A stretch of 64,000 nucleotides of DNA from Dickeya aquatica (GTDB lineage Bacteria > Pseudomonadota > Gammaproteobacteria > Enterobacterales > Enterobacteriaceae): contig NZ_LT615367.1 of assembly GCF_900095885.1 (NCBI RefSeq), positions 2,852,001 to 2,916,000 on the forward strand, in the 5' to 3' direction. The translations under genes were made by a program, and so were the position numbers. Shown one piece after another: positions 39,224 to 48,440 of this stretch. The notes under the pieces are model-generated. The model saw nothing but the letters and a program-made list of their open reading frames with translations. It had not been told where the DNA came from and searched no databases. Positions within the stretch are counted from its first letter, which is position 1, and every line of letters starts with the position of its first letter.

Positions 39224-40012
39224 TCAGGAATACGCCACCAATGTTCGCTGACAAAGTTCGGAGCGAACACAGTCTTGCGTAACAAAGTTAACAATTCCCA
39301 CCATCTCATCTTCGGAAAAACGCTCTAATGCATCACGCAAGCCGGATTTTACGCCCGCGGGTAAATCACATTGAGTGATATCACCATTAACAATGACAGT
39401 GACATTCTCACCTAAACGGGTCAGGAACATTTTCATTTGATTAACGGTTACATTCTGCGCTTCATCGAGAATAACAAACGCATTCTCAAATGTACGACCT
39501 CGCATATATGCAAACGGTGCAATCTCCACCTTGGCGATTTCTGGTCGCAAACAATACTGTAAGAACGATGAGCCCAGACGGCGCTGGAGCACATCGTAAA
39601 CCGGACGGAAATAAGGAGCGAACTTTTCAGCGATATCACCGGGCAGAAACCCAAGATCTTCTTCTGCCTGTAGCACGGGTCTGGTCACAATAATGCGGTC
39701 GACCTCTTTATGAAGCAAAGCTTCCGCTGCTTTAGCAGCACTAAGAAATGTTTTTCCACACCCGGCCTCACCACTGGCGAAGATTAATGACTTATTTTCT
39801 ATTGCAGACAAGTAGTACTGCTGGGCCAGATTACGCGCTTCAATGGCAGAAGCATCACGGCTTTCACGAGCCATACCGATGGCTTCGATTCCGCCTAGCT
39901 GCACCAGAGAAGTGACCGAATCCTCTTCACGCTGACGATGATTACGCGACTCGCGCCTGATAACCCGTTTCGCTTCACGACGCGCTTTGATCACTGCTTT
40001 TTGTCTTCCCAT
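39224..40012 (-). CDS. PhoH-family ATPase
   Basis: 262-residue P-loop protein. A basic, helical N-terminus (residues 1-45) precedes the PhoH domain with Walker A GEAGCGKT, the RPVLQAEEDLGFLPGD block, Walker B VILDEAQN and NGDITQCDLP. E. coli PhoH is a phosphate-starvation-inducible ATPase, and the domain resembles the helicase RecA-like core; a role in RNA metabolism is suggested for the family. AAGGTG precedes the ATG. It lies between a chemoreceptor and fliZ, which is a curious setting. Confidence 0.9.
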   Translation of the reverse strand: MGRQKAVIKARREAKRVIRRESRNHRQREEDSVTSLVQLGGIEAIGMARESRDASAIEARNLAQQYYLSAIENKSLIFASGEAGCGKTFLSAAKAAEALLHKEVDRIIVTRPVLQAEEDLGFLPGDIAEKFAPYFRPVYDVLQRRLGSSFLQYCLRPEIAKVEIAPFAYMRGRTFENAFVILDEAQNVTVNQMKMFLTRLGENVTVIVNGDITQCDLPAGVKSGLRDALERFSEDEMVGIVNFVTQDCVRSELCQRTLVAYS

Positions 40013-40033
40013 AGTGGCACCTTACAGTTTGTT

Positions 40034-40378
40034 TCACTGACAATTCGGCAAAATGCCGAAGGTGTTTCGTTCACAAATGAGATTTGGCTTCCTTACTAAG
40101 CCACAACAAAGATGAAATGAGAAAAGCCGGCGTTTACCCCACCCTATCAGTTTATCAATAGGAATGGTTTTTCCGGCATCGTATTGATGAGAACAAACAG
40201 CGGACATAGAACAGGCAGGCTTACAGCAACAATAGCGATAAGCGGCGACGGTGGCTATAAACAGGCTGGACAAAATCACGCTGGAGAAAATAGTGCGGGA
40301 GAAACGAACACCGCATTGAATATGCGGCAAAGACAGGCGAATATGCTGACTGCTATGTCCAGAGAAGGACTCTACCAT
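40034..40378 (-). CDS. Hypothetical Cys-rich small membrane protein
   Basis: 114-codon ORF whose ATG (40376-40378) is preceded by a very good AAGGAG site five bases upstream. One hydrophobic segment (TIFSSVILSSLFIATVAAY) is followed by a run rich in Cys (RYCCCKPACS). I do not recognise the family. It is downstream of fliZ and upstream of phoH on the same strand. The ribosome site argues for it; the unusual composition argues against it. Confidence 0.35.
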   Translation of the reverse strand: MVESFSGHSSQHIRLSLPHIQCGVRFSRTIFSSVILSSLFIATVAAYRYCCCKPACSMSAVCSHQYDAGKTIPIDKLIGWGKRRLFSFHLCCGLVRKPNLICERNTFGILPNCQ

Positions 40379-40478
40379 TCGCGCTCCTTACTGTGACAAT
40401 GACTATTCAGATGAATAATGATTGATCGCATCGGGCTTCCGACATCATGAAAACGTTATCGTTCATTGATGTCAGTAA

Positions 40479-40531
40479 GATGACAGTGCGCTATTTTGCC
40501 CCTGTTTGGCAAGTATTTTTGCACTGTCATC
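40479..40531. repeat. Nested inverted repeat downstream of fliZ
   Basis: GATGACAGTGC (40479-40489) and GCACTGTCATC (40521-40531) form a perfect 11-base inverted repeat. Inside it TTGCC/GGCAA forms a second dyad. It is 55 bases past the fliZ stop and could be the end of the fliAZ transcript, a protein binding site, or a small mobile-element remnant. Confidence 0.6.
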
Positions 40532-40585
40532 ATATAATGGTATACACCAGCATACCGCTACTGATGGACGATATTATCGAAGGGG

Positions 40586-41098
40586 TCAATAATGTTTCTG
40601 CCAATGCAGGTATTGGTCGTACTTCCGTAAGGCACTGCGGTAGGTTGTTTGCTCAATATCGGGTAAATAATCGCAGATACGCTGCTGAACATTACCGTCT
40701 GAAGCAAAACTTTCCTGTGGGTAATTTTTCGCCACCAATAACTCATCGAGACGACGTAACCGAATAACATATTCACGCATCGTGCTATGCCGGACTTCAG
40801 TCTGCTCGATCAGATATTGAGTGAAGGACTTGATATCAAAATAATTGGCGTGAGTATTGCAAAAAACTTCGCTACAAAAGCGACATAGCGGGACAAGTTC
40901 TTCCTGAACTGACTCCCAGATAGCGTGATCGATTAAGCGATCCATCATGGCTATCGATTTCTTATTGATAAGCTGATCGCGAAATACCAAAGAGACGCGA
41001 TCAAGTTCTTTCGCACAGTTAGCACAGTGTGTCTGTTTGTGCTTAAAATCTTTCAGATAACGACTAAGAAGCTGCTTCTTCCTGGTTGATTGAGGCAT
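40586..41098 (-). CDS. fliZ: Flagellar regulator FliZ
   Basis: 170-residue regulator with an integrase-like core-binding fold. LLSRYLKDFKHKQTHCANC and MREYVIRLRRLDELL match enteric FliZ. In enteric bacteria FliZ antagonises sigma-S-dependent promoters and affects FlhDC activity, tuning the motility-to-sessility switch. It follows fliA by 52 bases and should be cotranscribed with it. It is about 13 residues shorter than the E. coli protein at the C-terminus. Confidence 0.95.
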   Translation of the reverse strand: MPQSTRKKQLLSRYLKDFKHKQTHCANCAKELDRVSLVFRDQLINKKSIAMMDRLIDHAIWESVQEELVPLCRFCSEVFCNTHANYFDIKSFTQYLIEQTEVRHSTMREYVIRLRRLDELLVAKNYPQESFASDGNVQQRICDYLPDIEQTTYRSALRKYDQYLHWQKHY

Positions 41099-41150
41099 GA
41101 GTCCATTCCTGACTGTAGAGTGATACTACTTCCATGTCTGCGCGCCTAAA

Positions 41151-41873
41151 TTAAACGTCGCTCATTAATTTCGCACGCAGACGCTTTATCGCCTGGCTAT
41201 GCAACTGACTAACGCGTGACTCTCCCACCTCCAGAACAGCACCAATTTCCTTTAGGTTCAGTTCTTCCTGATAGTAGAGTGTCAATACCATTTTTTCACG
41301 TTCTGGAAGATTTTCAATCGCATCCATCACCCGCTGGCGCACATTAACATCCATCAGTTGATTAAGCGGATTCGCTTCTTCATTTCCTTCCAGTAACGCC
41401 TCGGCACTATCCCCGTGCTCTTCACGCCATTCATCGTAAGAAAACAACTGGCTATTGTTAGTATCCAGAAGAATCTGTCGATACTCTTCAAGCGGAATAT
41501 TCAGGGTATGGGCAACTTCCAGCTCGGTTGGTGCCCGGCCAAGAGACTGTTCAGCCTGTTGCATTGCCTGTGCGACTTCACGGGCATTACGCCTGACGCT
41601 GCGTGGTGCCCAGTCCCGGCTGCGTAACTCATCCAGCATTGCGCCACGAATTCGTTGCACAGCATACGTAGTAAACGCCGTACCTTGTAACGAATCATAA
41701 CGTTCTACTGCACTAAGTAACCCAATCCCTCCGGCTTGCAAGAGGTCATCGAGTTCCACACTTGCCGGAAGACGAACCTGTAAGCGCAAGGCTTCATGGC
41801 GCACCAAAGGAGCATAGCGCTTCCATAGTGAATTTTTATCCATTGTGCCTTCAGCGGTATACAGTTCGCTCAC
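41151..41873 (-). CDS. fliA: Flagellar sigma factor FliA (sigma-28)
   Basis: 240-residue sigma factor that drives late flagellar genes. Regions 2 (LQAGGIGLLSAVERYDSLQGTAF), 3 (SRDWAPRSVRRNAREV) and 4 (LPEREKMVLTLYYQEELNLKEIG, VLEVGESRVSQLHSQAIKRL) are all intact. Start is GTG at 41871-41873 (MSELYTAEG). Its targets include the exact sigma-28 promoters found here before fliC and fliD. Confidence 0.97.
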   Translation of the reverse strand: MSELYTAEGTMDKNSLWKRYAPLVRHEALRLQVRLPASVELDDLLQAGGIGLLSAVERYDSLQGTAFTTYAVQRIRGAMLDELRSRDWAPRSVRRNAREVAQAMQQAEQSLGRAPTELEVAHTLNIPLEEYRQILLDTNNSQLFSYDEWREEHGDSAEALLEGNEEANPLNQLMDVNVRQRVMDAIENLPEREKMVLTLYYQEELNLKEIGAVLEVGESRVSQLHSQAIKRLRAKLMSDV

Positions 41874-42241
41874 AGTGATAAATACCTATAATTTAAGGTT
41901 CTACATAACATTATGCGTTTAGCATACAACGGCAATCGGAAGAATAGGTGTAGAAAAAAGGCTTTTTTCAGATATGCTGCCCAATTGCCATTTCTGAGTA
42001 TTGTAGCTTCTATCGCTGAAGCTGGACACCTGCACTATCCCAAATGAGAGCAATTTTTGTGATATCGCTCTACAGTGATTGACTGGTAATGAAAGAAACT
42101 ATTAACACATTAACCGTATGTCGATGAAAAACCAGATTACGTTCTTAGATATTCTTATCAGACTATTATAGAAATAATGGTCGGATGTGTCGGATGAAAT
42201 GACGTAAATAGTCGCCTTGATCTTTTTTTAACCGGATGCTA
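41874..42241. other. fliA upstream region
   Basis: 368 bases between the glycosyltransferase stop and fliA. The fliA promoter must be here, but I see no exact sigma-28 site. A weak GACTATTAT/ATAATGGTC hairpin near 42161-42183 might end island transcription. The sequence changes here from about 50% GC to the AT-rich island. Confidence 0.4.
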
Positions 42242-43663
42242 TCACGCAATGAGATTATATTTTTCAAGAAGATAATTTTTATATGCTGAGTAGTTATTTT
42301 CTGCGTCCTTGATGGTGGTGACTGCCCACATAAATGCCCCTTCTTGATGATTGATATCAAAGACAAGAGACGTATCAATCCGTGCAATATTTGTTGACTC
42401 TCCAACACCATCCAAAACAGCAGATAGTGCAACTTGATCCAAAAACCAGACAACATTGTTTTTCTTCAAATTATTCCATATAAAAAGGGCAACTTTTTTA
42501 ATAAACCGCCTGGACTCCTCACTACCATTAAGATAGACAAATCCAGCAATCGCTTTTTCCCAGAAAGGAGCACCTTCACTTTTGGTTAACGCTATATCGG
42601 AGGATACAAGTTTAGGCTCAACAAACCGCCAATTGTTTTTTATCAGAGAATCCGCATCAACAATTAGTAATGGCCCCTGAAATATCGATAAAAGATAATT
42701 TGCTGCGGTAAATCGCCTACACGCATAGTGAACATTAATACCCGATACATTCCCGATTGGCTCAAGAGTACAAGAGATATTTAACTCAGGCAGGGAGGCA
42801 TGTTTTATTTTTATATTTTCTATAGTCAACTCATCAGCATCATAGACGTGAAGGTGTACATTAAAACTATCACGATTAGACTCATATAAAGAATAGATGA
42901 GGGACACTGCATGTTGATGATAATATTTCACATCACAAGAAATCAGTATTGTAGGCTTGTCATTTTTTATTTCTCTCTTCAATAGCCACTGATAATGATC
43001 ATAACTAACATCGTCTTTTTTAGATATAAGTGAAGTGAAGTCGATATATGAATCAGGATAACCGCCACTCTTAAATATAGTAGTAACTACCATCAGCAAT
43101 GCTAGTGGATCTTCACCTATAAGATAAGAGTTAGCAGCCATCCTTTGTGCCAGTAACATTGCATACTGGTAATCTTCCTCAAGAATACAGGTGAGCAATA
43201 ATATCTTAAACACAACAGGCACATCCTGCAACACCTCTAGATTATTCTCAATCAAAGTAACAGCATGCTCTATAGCACCAATACGGAATAGTATCTGGAT
43301 AGACACTACTAAATATTCTAGATTCGGAGCTACATCCAGTACTTCCCCAAGATAACTAACAATGTTATCGATATATTCGCTCGGCAATCTTACCTGCTGT
43401 CCTTTCCATTTTTCATCCAGCGTCAGATTAGATAACGCAATAGCATTCAACAACAGCCTTAAAGCTTTATCCTGTTCTGGTGGTAAATTGCTTTGACTAA
43501 CCGATAATTTTTTATTCAAAGTGTAAATGTCACAACTTCTTTTGACGAAAATATCAACTATAATATCTTTTGATAATCCGCCAATATCACCAATAACCAA
43601 CTCACTACTAAACACATCTCGATAATATTGGTGAGCCGACTTAACATTGGAGTAATTTGACAT
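42242..43663 (-). CDS. Putative GT-A-fold glycosyltransferase of the flagellin island
   Basis: 473 residues. The N-terminal half (1-230) is helical and resembles a TPR-like or solenoid domain (LEYLVVSIQILFRIGAIEHAV, LLTCILEEDYQYAMLLAQR). The C-terminal half begins PTILISCDVKYYHQHAVSLIYSLYE and contains LLIVDADSLIKN, a DxD motif of nucleotide-sugar transferases, then GFVYLNGSEESRRF. I infer transfer of a sugar onto the flagellin glycan. The start at 43663 has GAGG 6 bases upstream. A terminator-like hairpin separates it from the genes before it, so it may have its own promoter. The gene is AT-rich. Confidence 0.7.
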   Translation of the reverse strand: MSNYSNVKSAHQYYRDVFSSELVIGDIGGLSKDIIVDIFVKRSCDIYTLNKKLSVSQSNLPPEQDKALRLLLNAIALSNLTLDEKWKGQQVRLPSEYIDNIVSYLGEVLDVAPNLEYLVVSIQILFRIGAIEHAVTLIENNLEVLQDVPVVFKILLLTCILEEDYQYAMLLAQRMAANSYLIGEDPLALLMVVTTIFKSGGYPDSYIDFTSLISKKDDVSYDHYQWLLKREIKNDKPTILISCDVKYYHQHAVSLIYSLYESNRDSFNVHLHVYDADELTIENIKIKHASLPELNISCTLEPIGNVSGINVHYACRRFTAANYLLSIFQGPLLIVDADSLIKNNWRFVEPKLVSSDIALTKSEGAPFWEKAIAGFVYLNGSEESRRFIKKVALFIWNNLKKNNVVWFLDQVALSAVLDGVGESTNIARIDTSLVFDINHQEGAFMWAVTTIKDAENNYSAYKNYLLEKYNLIA

Positions 43664-43751
43664 GAACAACCTCATTATTGATAAATGATTATAGCATTAG
43701 CGCAATATATCATTAGGATATTCGTTTTTTAAAACAGATAATTCTCTACAA

Positions 43752-43780
43752 TAAAAAAACCACTAATAAATTAATGGTGA
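43752..43780 (-). terminator. Intrinsic terminator inside the island
   Basis: On the minus strand ACCATTAA-TTTA-TTAGTGGT is followed by seven T residues, 34 bases after the luxC-like stop. It would end most transcripts of the upstream eleven-gene run before the glycosyltransferase. Confidence 0.7.
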
Positions 43781-43813
43781 GATTTTTAGAGAATTATGTA
43801 TTGACGTTCTTAA

Positions 43814-45013
43814 TTAAAAACCACGTGTCATTGAATAAACTAAATCATACCCATCCCATTTCATAGAAAAATCTAAGGTTTTTCCAATCGGAACGACTCT
43901 GTCAATACCAAGAGGTTTATAGTGCATCATGAAGTCATGAATAACTTCATTTCTGACACCTAATGTAGCTATCGTCTGACATCGCTCACCACATACTGGA
44001 TATATTTCAGAAATGTCATCAGCCATATACTCCATAAAGTAGCCACAGTTACCTGAATATGACATTGTGTTATTATCAAGATGACTCAGTTGAATTCTAA
44101 AAACAGTGTTATTATCATCAGATATTTTTTTCACTCCATCATGTGATGCACAAAGCTTATAAAAATCAGCTAATTTCCTGACTGCGGATACTGCATTGAG
44201 CTCGTATCTTTCATTAGCTAGAATTGAAAATTTTTCCCAAAATAAAGACATTGCAGTAGTCTTATTATTGCCAAGCCAGACAATAAGCTTAGGTGAAGTA
44301 CAGGCATTTTGGTCTGATAGAAGAGTGTCATTATAAAAATCAGAAGCAATCTTTTCTTTATTTTCAACAGCCAGGTATGATTCAGCATCAATAATACAGA
44401 TTGAATAACGATCTGAAAAAACGATATCCAGATTTCTCGGGTTTGCAGGTGAGGCCTGAAGCGTTGAAATAGTCAGGTCACCGCCCCATATTAATCTAGT
44501 TCTACAAATAGATGAAAAATAATCATTGATAATTTTATCGCGTGGATAGCGGAGAAGAATGATATAAGGAGATAAATCAGGGAAATCACTTAACGTTCGA
44601 TTAATTTCCTCACAAAGCAAATCAATTTGTGGGAATGCCTTTGATGGAACCCTGACAACGCTTGCATTTCCTGTTAATAATCCAGAAAATAAGGAGTATG
44701 CGAAATTCAATGCAACATTTGAGGGGGCGATATGAAATGCAACACCTCGACCTAGCCGATAACCTAAAGAAGGATATTCTTTATCTTTTATACCCAGAAT
44801 GGATGCCTTCCTACACCAAAATGCTAATGTAATAACATCAGGATGATCTTTTGCCTTTGTGTTTTTAAAAATATTTTTCGATAAAGAATCCAAAAAATCA
44901 ATAACTCTGCTTTCAAATGCAATCAAAGGCCTTGCTTCTGACAACTGTTCTATTAAGAGCTGGCTACCTACCAGAATAGTAATTCTCTCAAAATTATGAA
45001 GCATAGGTATCAC
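43814..45013 (-). CDS. LuxC-like acyl reductase
   Basis: 399-residue member of the LuxC/aldehyde dehydrogenase superfamily. FHIAPSNVALNFAYSLFSGLLTGNASVVRVPS matches the LuxC cofactor region, and the nucleophile Cys238 lies in SDQNACTSPKL. LuxC reduces activated acyl groups to aldehydes with NADPH. It overlaps the luxE-like gene by 20 bases; start is GTG (45013) with GAGG 5 bases upstream, or the ATG at 45004. No luciferase genes are present, so the aldehyde must serve biosynthesis, presumably of a flagellin glycan substituent. Confidence 0.85.
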   Translation of the reverse strand: MIPMLHNFERITILVGSQLLIEQLSEARPLIAFESRVIDFLDSLSKNIFKNTKAKDHPDVITLAFWCRKASILGIKDKEYPSLGYRLGRGVAFHIAPSNVALNFAYSLFSGLLTGNASVVRVPSKAFPQIDLLCEEINRTLSDFPDLSPYIILLRYPRDKIINDYFSSICRTRLIWGGDLTISTLQASPANPRNLDIVFSDRYSICIIDAESYLAVENKEKIASDFYNDTLLSDQNACTSPKLIVWLGNNKTTAMSLFWEKFSILANERYELNAVSAVRKLADFYKLCASHDGVKKISDDNNTVFRIQLSHLDNNTMSYSGNCGYFMEYMADDISEIYPVCGERCQTIATLGVRNEVIHDFMMHYKPLGIDRVVPIGKTLDFSMKWDGYDLVYSMTRGF

Positions 45014-46070
45014 TACACCCTCTTAATTCAGCGTTCTGGAACCGTCCCAAGACCGAAAAATACTTTCCCAGTCGCCCACAAGGACAGTCATCCTCACCTA
45101 AAACCACACCAACATCTTCAGTCAACAGTGAATGCCCTGGATATGATTCTGGAATCAAGGATAGAACCTGTATAATACCTGGACGCCCATTGGGAAGGAC
45201 TGAAAAATCTTTTGGATCTCGGATTATAATATCGGAGAAAACACTTGCATGGAGATGGCCGTGCTCGCATTGCATATATATACAGCCCGTTTGTTCGACC
45301 ATACCATAATAATCGAATGTCTGCTTGATTCCACAAGAATCATTTAATAGCCGAGAGAATTCTTTTTGAGATACGGCTTCAGATTGAAGTTTTTTCCATC
45401 CACCACCATGGATAAGAATAGCATTAGATAAGTCTATTTTTATATTTTTTTCTTTAAGGCTTTTATAAAAAAACTGCCAGACCATAAAAGTAAAACCAAA
45501 CAAGAGAACCTTTCTTCCTTTGTGCTTAGATAAGAAAGAAGAAACAGCCTCGATATCAATATTCATATGTTCATCAAGGCAAAAAATTTTATCCGATGCA
45601 AAAATAGAGAAACCCAAGATACCTGCACCGCGAGCAGAGAATAAATTTCTATCTTTCATCACTGTTGGTGTATCTATAACAATCAATGGAAGTCGGGATG
45701 TTCCAGTAAAATCACTAACAATCTTTACAAATGCTTTTTGCTGATTGCTCGCTGTGTCTTTATTTAAAAAAATTTTCGAAACCTGTTGTCCTGTAGTTCC
45801 TGATGATGTCATTGTTTTGATAATTTCATTTTTTTCGACACTATACAAATCTAGCTGCTTAAAAAGAGAAACAGGCAAAAAAGGAAAATCAGTAATTTTA
45901 TTTATTTTTTTAATATCAAACGAAATTCCATTCAACATCTTCTCATACGGCAAACATGAAGCTGCATGATATACAGTGAGATAACTCAAGCGTTCTATGA
46001 AGAGACTATTTTTTTCATTTTTATTTAAAGAGTATGGTGGAAGGGAGAATATATTATCGTAGCTAATCAT
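44994..46070 (-). CDS. LuxE-like acyl-protein synthetase
   Basis: 358-residue AMP-forming enzyme related to LuxE, which activates fatty acids and passes the acyl group to a cysteine for LuxC. The P-loop-like TSSGTTGQQVSKIF, the QTFDYYGMVEQTGC segment and a C-terminal Cys pair (DDCPCGRLGK) are visible. The ATG at 46068-46070 overlaps the previous stop (ATGATTAG), indicating translational coupling; a longer version would need an implausible extension into the upstream gene. LuxE and LuxC side by side form an acid-reductase pair. Confidence 0.85.
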   Translation of the reverse strand: MISYDNIFSLPPYSLNKNEKNSLFIERLSYLTVYHAASCLPYEKMLNGISFDIKKINKITDFPFLPVSLFKQLDLYSVEKNEIIKTMTSSGTTGQQVSKIFLNKDTASNQQKAFVKIVSDFTGTSRLPLIVIDTPTVMKDRNLFSARGAGILGFSIFASDKIFCLDEHMNIDIEAVSSFLSKHKGRKVLLFGFTFMVWQFFYKSLKEKNIKIDLSNAILIHGGGWKKLQSEAVSQKEFSRLLNDSCGIKQTFDYYGMVEQTGCIYMQCEHGHLHASVFSDIIIRDPKDFSVLPNGRPGIIQVLSLIPESYPGHSLLTEDVGVVLGEDDCPCGRLGKYFSVLGRFQNAELRGCSDTYAS

Positions 46071-47469
46071 AGTTGCAATCCAACTTTGAGTATAATGTTT
46101 TCCCTGCCTCATTTTTAGGTATATCAGAAATAACTTTAAAACTGAAGGCACTATGGTTTATTTTCATGCTATCTGATAGCATCTTTTTAATAGAATCGAT
46201 AAGCTCACAATCGACAATAAATATGGATATCTTATCATCAGTACCGCTACACGCACATTCTATACCAGAAAATCTTGATTTTATTAACCCTTCAACTTCA
46301 TCCAAATTAACTCGATTGCCAAACACCTTTAAAAAACGTTTTTTCCTTCCAACGATATAGTAGTAACCCTCTTCGTCTCTCTGAGCAACATCCCCTGTTT
46401 CAAGACGGTTATTTCTTTCATTACCTTTAGCCAGATCAAGCCGACATTCAGCATAACCCAAAGTAACATTTTCACCCCAATAGACCAACTCACCAACTGT
46501 ATTAGGTGTAGCTACTTCAATACCATTGTCATCAATAATAGAAAATTGACCACCGGGAATACTTTTCCCCATGCTACCAATTTTTTCTAAAGAAACTTCT
46601 GCCGGAAGATATCCCATACGAGAGGTAGCCTCTGCTGCACCATACATAACATAGAATCGCTTTCCTTTTTCTTTGGCATATTGAGCAAAATTTCTATGTA
46701 ATTCAGGTAACAACTTCCCTCCTGCCTGAGTCATTGTTTTAAGATCAGGCAAGTCCATATTAAAAAACCTTATTTTTTTCAACATCTCATATGTGTAAGG
46801 CACACCAGAAAAAGATGATGCTTTATATTCTTTGACAAAATTCCAGAAATCTTTCTGCATGACGCCTTTGTTAGTTAATAAAAGCATTGCACCTTTAATC
46901 AAATGGCTATTGATAATAGACAGCCCATAGACATAATGCATCGGCAAATTAACCAAAGCTCGCTCACCTTCATCAATATTCAAATATGAAGATATGCTAA
47001 GTGCATTACTGAAGATATTTTTATAACTTTGCCTGACGAGCTTAGGACTTCCTGTTGATCCTGATGTTGTAATCAGTAATGCAAGCTCATCATGGAGATG
47101 ACAATCAGGGCAATTAGTCTCAACTAATTCATAATCATGCAAGCGAAAGATAACCGTATACTTATCATTCGACCTGGAGACGGGTTGCCAGAAATAATTA
47201 GGTTGATATATCTCGATTAAATTTTCTAAGAAATCAGAATCGATATTTTTATCTATCAACAGAGGAACAACATGGTTCGATAAAAAAGTGACATAACCAA
47301 CAAGGCTACCAAAGGAATTCTCAGTAAAACATAAGACCAATGTTCCTTTTTTTATTTTCTTTGATAATGAATTTACACTATCAACCAATTCACCATAGGA
47401 CAGGCTATTGCCATTCTCATCAATTGCAACGAGATTTTCAGATGGATGTTTTTCTATATCAAGAAACAT
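46063..47469 (-). CDS. AMP-forming acyl/aryl ligase (ANL superfamily)
   Basis: 468 residues. The adenylate-forming motifs are LLITTSGSTGSPKLV (A3, about residue 132), YGAAEATSRM (A5), LETGDVAQRDEEGYYYIVGRKKRFLK (A7-A8) and the catalytic Lys in PKNEAGKTLYSKLD (A10). It should activate a carboxylic acid as an adenylate and load it on CoA or, more likely, the island ACP. It is relatively short for the family. The stop overlaps the luxE-like start, and the upstream transketolase stop is 2 bases away. Confidence 0.87.
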   Translation of the reverse strand: MFLDIEKHPSENLVAIDENGNSLSYGELVDSVNSLSKKIKKGTLVLCFTENSFGSLVGYVTFLSNHVVPLLIDKNIDSDFLENLIEIYQPNYFWQPVSRSNDKYTVIFRLHDYELVETNCPDCHLHDELALLITTSGSTGSPKLVRQSYKNIFSNALSISSYLNIDEGERALVNLPMHYVYGLSIINSHLIKGAMLLLTNKGVMQKDFWNFVKEYKASSFSGVPYTYEMLKKIRFFNMDLPDLKTMTQAGGKLLPELHRNFAQYAKEKGKRFYVMYGAAEATSRMGYLPAEVSLEKIGSMGKSIPGGQFSIIDDNGIEVATPNTVGELVYWGENVTLGYAECRLDLAKGNERNNRLETGDVAQRDEEGYYYIVGRKKRFLKVFGNRVNLDEVEGLIKSRFSGIECACSGTDDKISIFIVDCELIDSIKKMLSDSMKINHSAFSFKVISDIPKNEAGKTLYSKLDCNYD

Positions 47470-47471
47470 AA

Positions 47472-48440
47472 TTACTCACTTATGTTTTCCTTTATTTTTG
47501 TAACGATGTCAGACGCCGTCAATCCACTTATTGACAATAAATAATTATAATCTCCTGCATGAGGATATCCCTGGGGAATACCCATGATAAGTTGTCGAGG
47601 ACGGTTTACTTTATCTGATAGATACTCAGCAACCGCACTACCTAACCCACCAATAATACTATGCTCTTCGACCGTAACGATTAATTTTTTATCAAGGTTT
47701 TCTTCAAGAGTGTCAGTATCAAGGGGTTTTATTGTATGCATGTTTACAACTGAACACCTAATCCCATCATATTCTAAGGCCTCTGCGGCTTTAATAGATG
47801 GATAAACCATGCTTCCTGTCGCCACAATGCATACATCTGCCCCATCTCTCAGAGTTATAGCTTTACCTATCGAGAGCTCATAATCGGAGTTATACACTAT
47901 CGGAGCTCTCATATTTCCAGTGAGTCTGAGATATACAGGCCCTTGATACTGTAATGCCGCCTCTGTCATTTTTGCTGTTTCAACACAGTCAGCAGGAGAA
48001 AGTATCGTAATATTTGAAACTGCTCTTAGTACTGCTATATCTTCTATACCATGATGTGTTGCGCCAAACATTCCTGTCGCAACACCACTGGCAAGTCCAA
48101 CCAATTTTACATTTTCATTCATGTAGCCTAAATTATGGCGAACCTGCTCTCCAGCACGCATTGTCAAAAAATTCGCAAAAGATGTGACAAATGGAATAAA
48201 ACCGCCAGAAGCCAAGCCGGAGGCAACACCTATCATATTTTGCTCAGCAATTCCGGTATTAAAAAAACGATCAGGGTATGTACTACTAAAACGATCAAGT
48301 CCAGATGATTTACAGAGGTCGGCGGATAATGCTACCAGATTGGGGTATTGGTGAGCCAGCTCTAATAACACAATACCAAATGTTCCTCTGGAGCCTAGCA
48401 TTGACCATGAACGAATATTTGATGATTTAATATCTAGCAT
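47472..48440 (-). CDS. Transketolase-like C-terminal subunit
   Basis: 322-residue subunit with the pyrimidine-binding and C-terminal transketolase domains. The catalytic Glu66 lies in NTGIAEQNMIGVASGLA, where it activates thiamine diphosphate. Later segments (HGIEDIAVLRAV, VYLRLTGN, TVEEHSIIGGLGSAVAE) are typical of split transketolases and DXS-like proteins. Its ATG overlaps the stop of the N-terminal subunit by 7 bases. Together they should transfer a two-carbon ketol unit; the acceptor is unknown. Confidence 0.9.
   Translation of the reverse strand: MLDIKSSNIRSWSMLGSRGTFGIVLLELAHQYPNLVALSADLCKSSGLDRFSSTYPDRFFNTGIAEQNMIGVASGLASGGFIPFVTSFANFLTMRAGEQVRHNLGYMNENVKLVGLASGVATGMFGATHHGIEDIAVLRAVSNITILSPADCVETAKMTEAALQYQGPVYLRLTGNMRAPIVYNSDYELSIGKAITLRDGADVCIVATGSMVYPSIKAAEALEYDGIRCSVVNMHTIKPLDTDTLEENLDKKLIVTVEEHSIIGGLGSAVAEYLSDKVNRPRQLIMGIPQGYPHAGDYNYLLSISGLTASDIVTKIKENISE

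Noticed and set aside
43814..46070. Bioluminescence (lux) operon
   Set aside because: LuxC- and LuxE-like genes are present but luxA, luxB and luxD are absent, and the neighbours are sugar, ACP and transketolase genes; the context points to biosynthesis, not light production.
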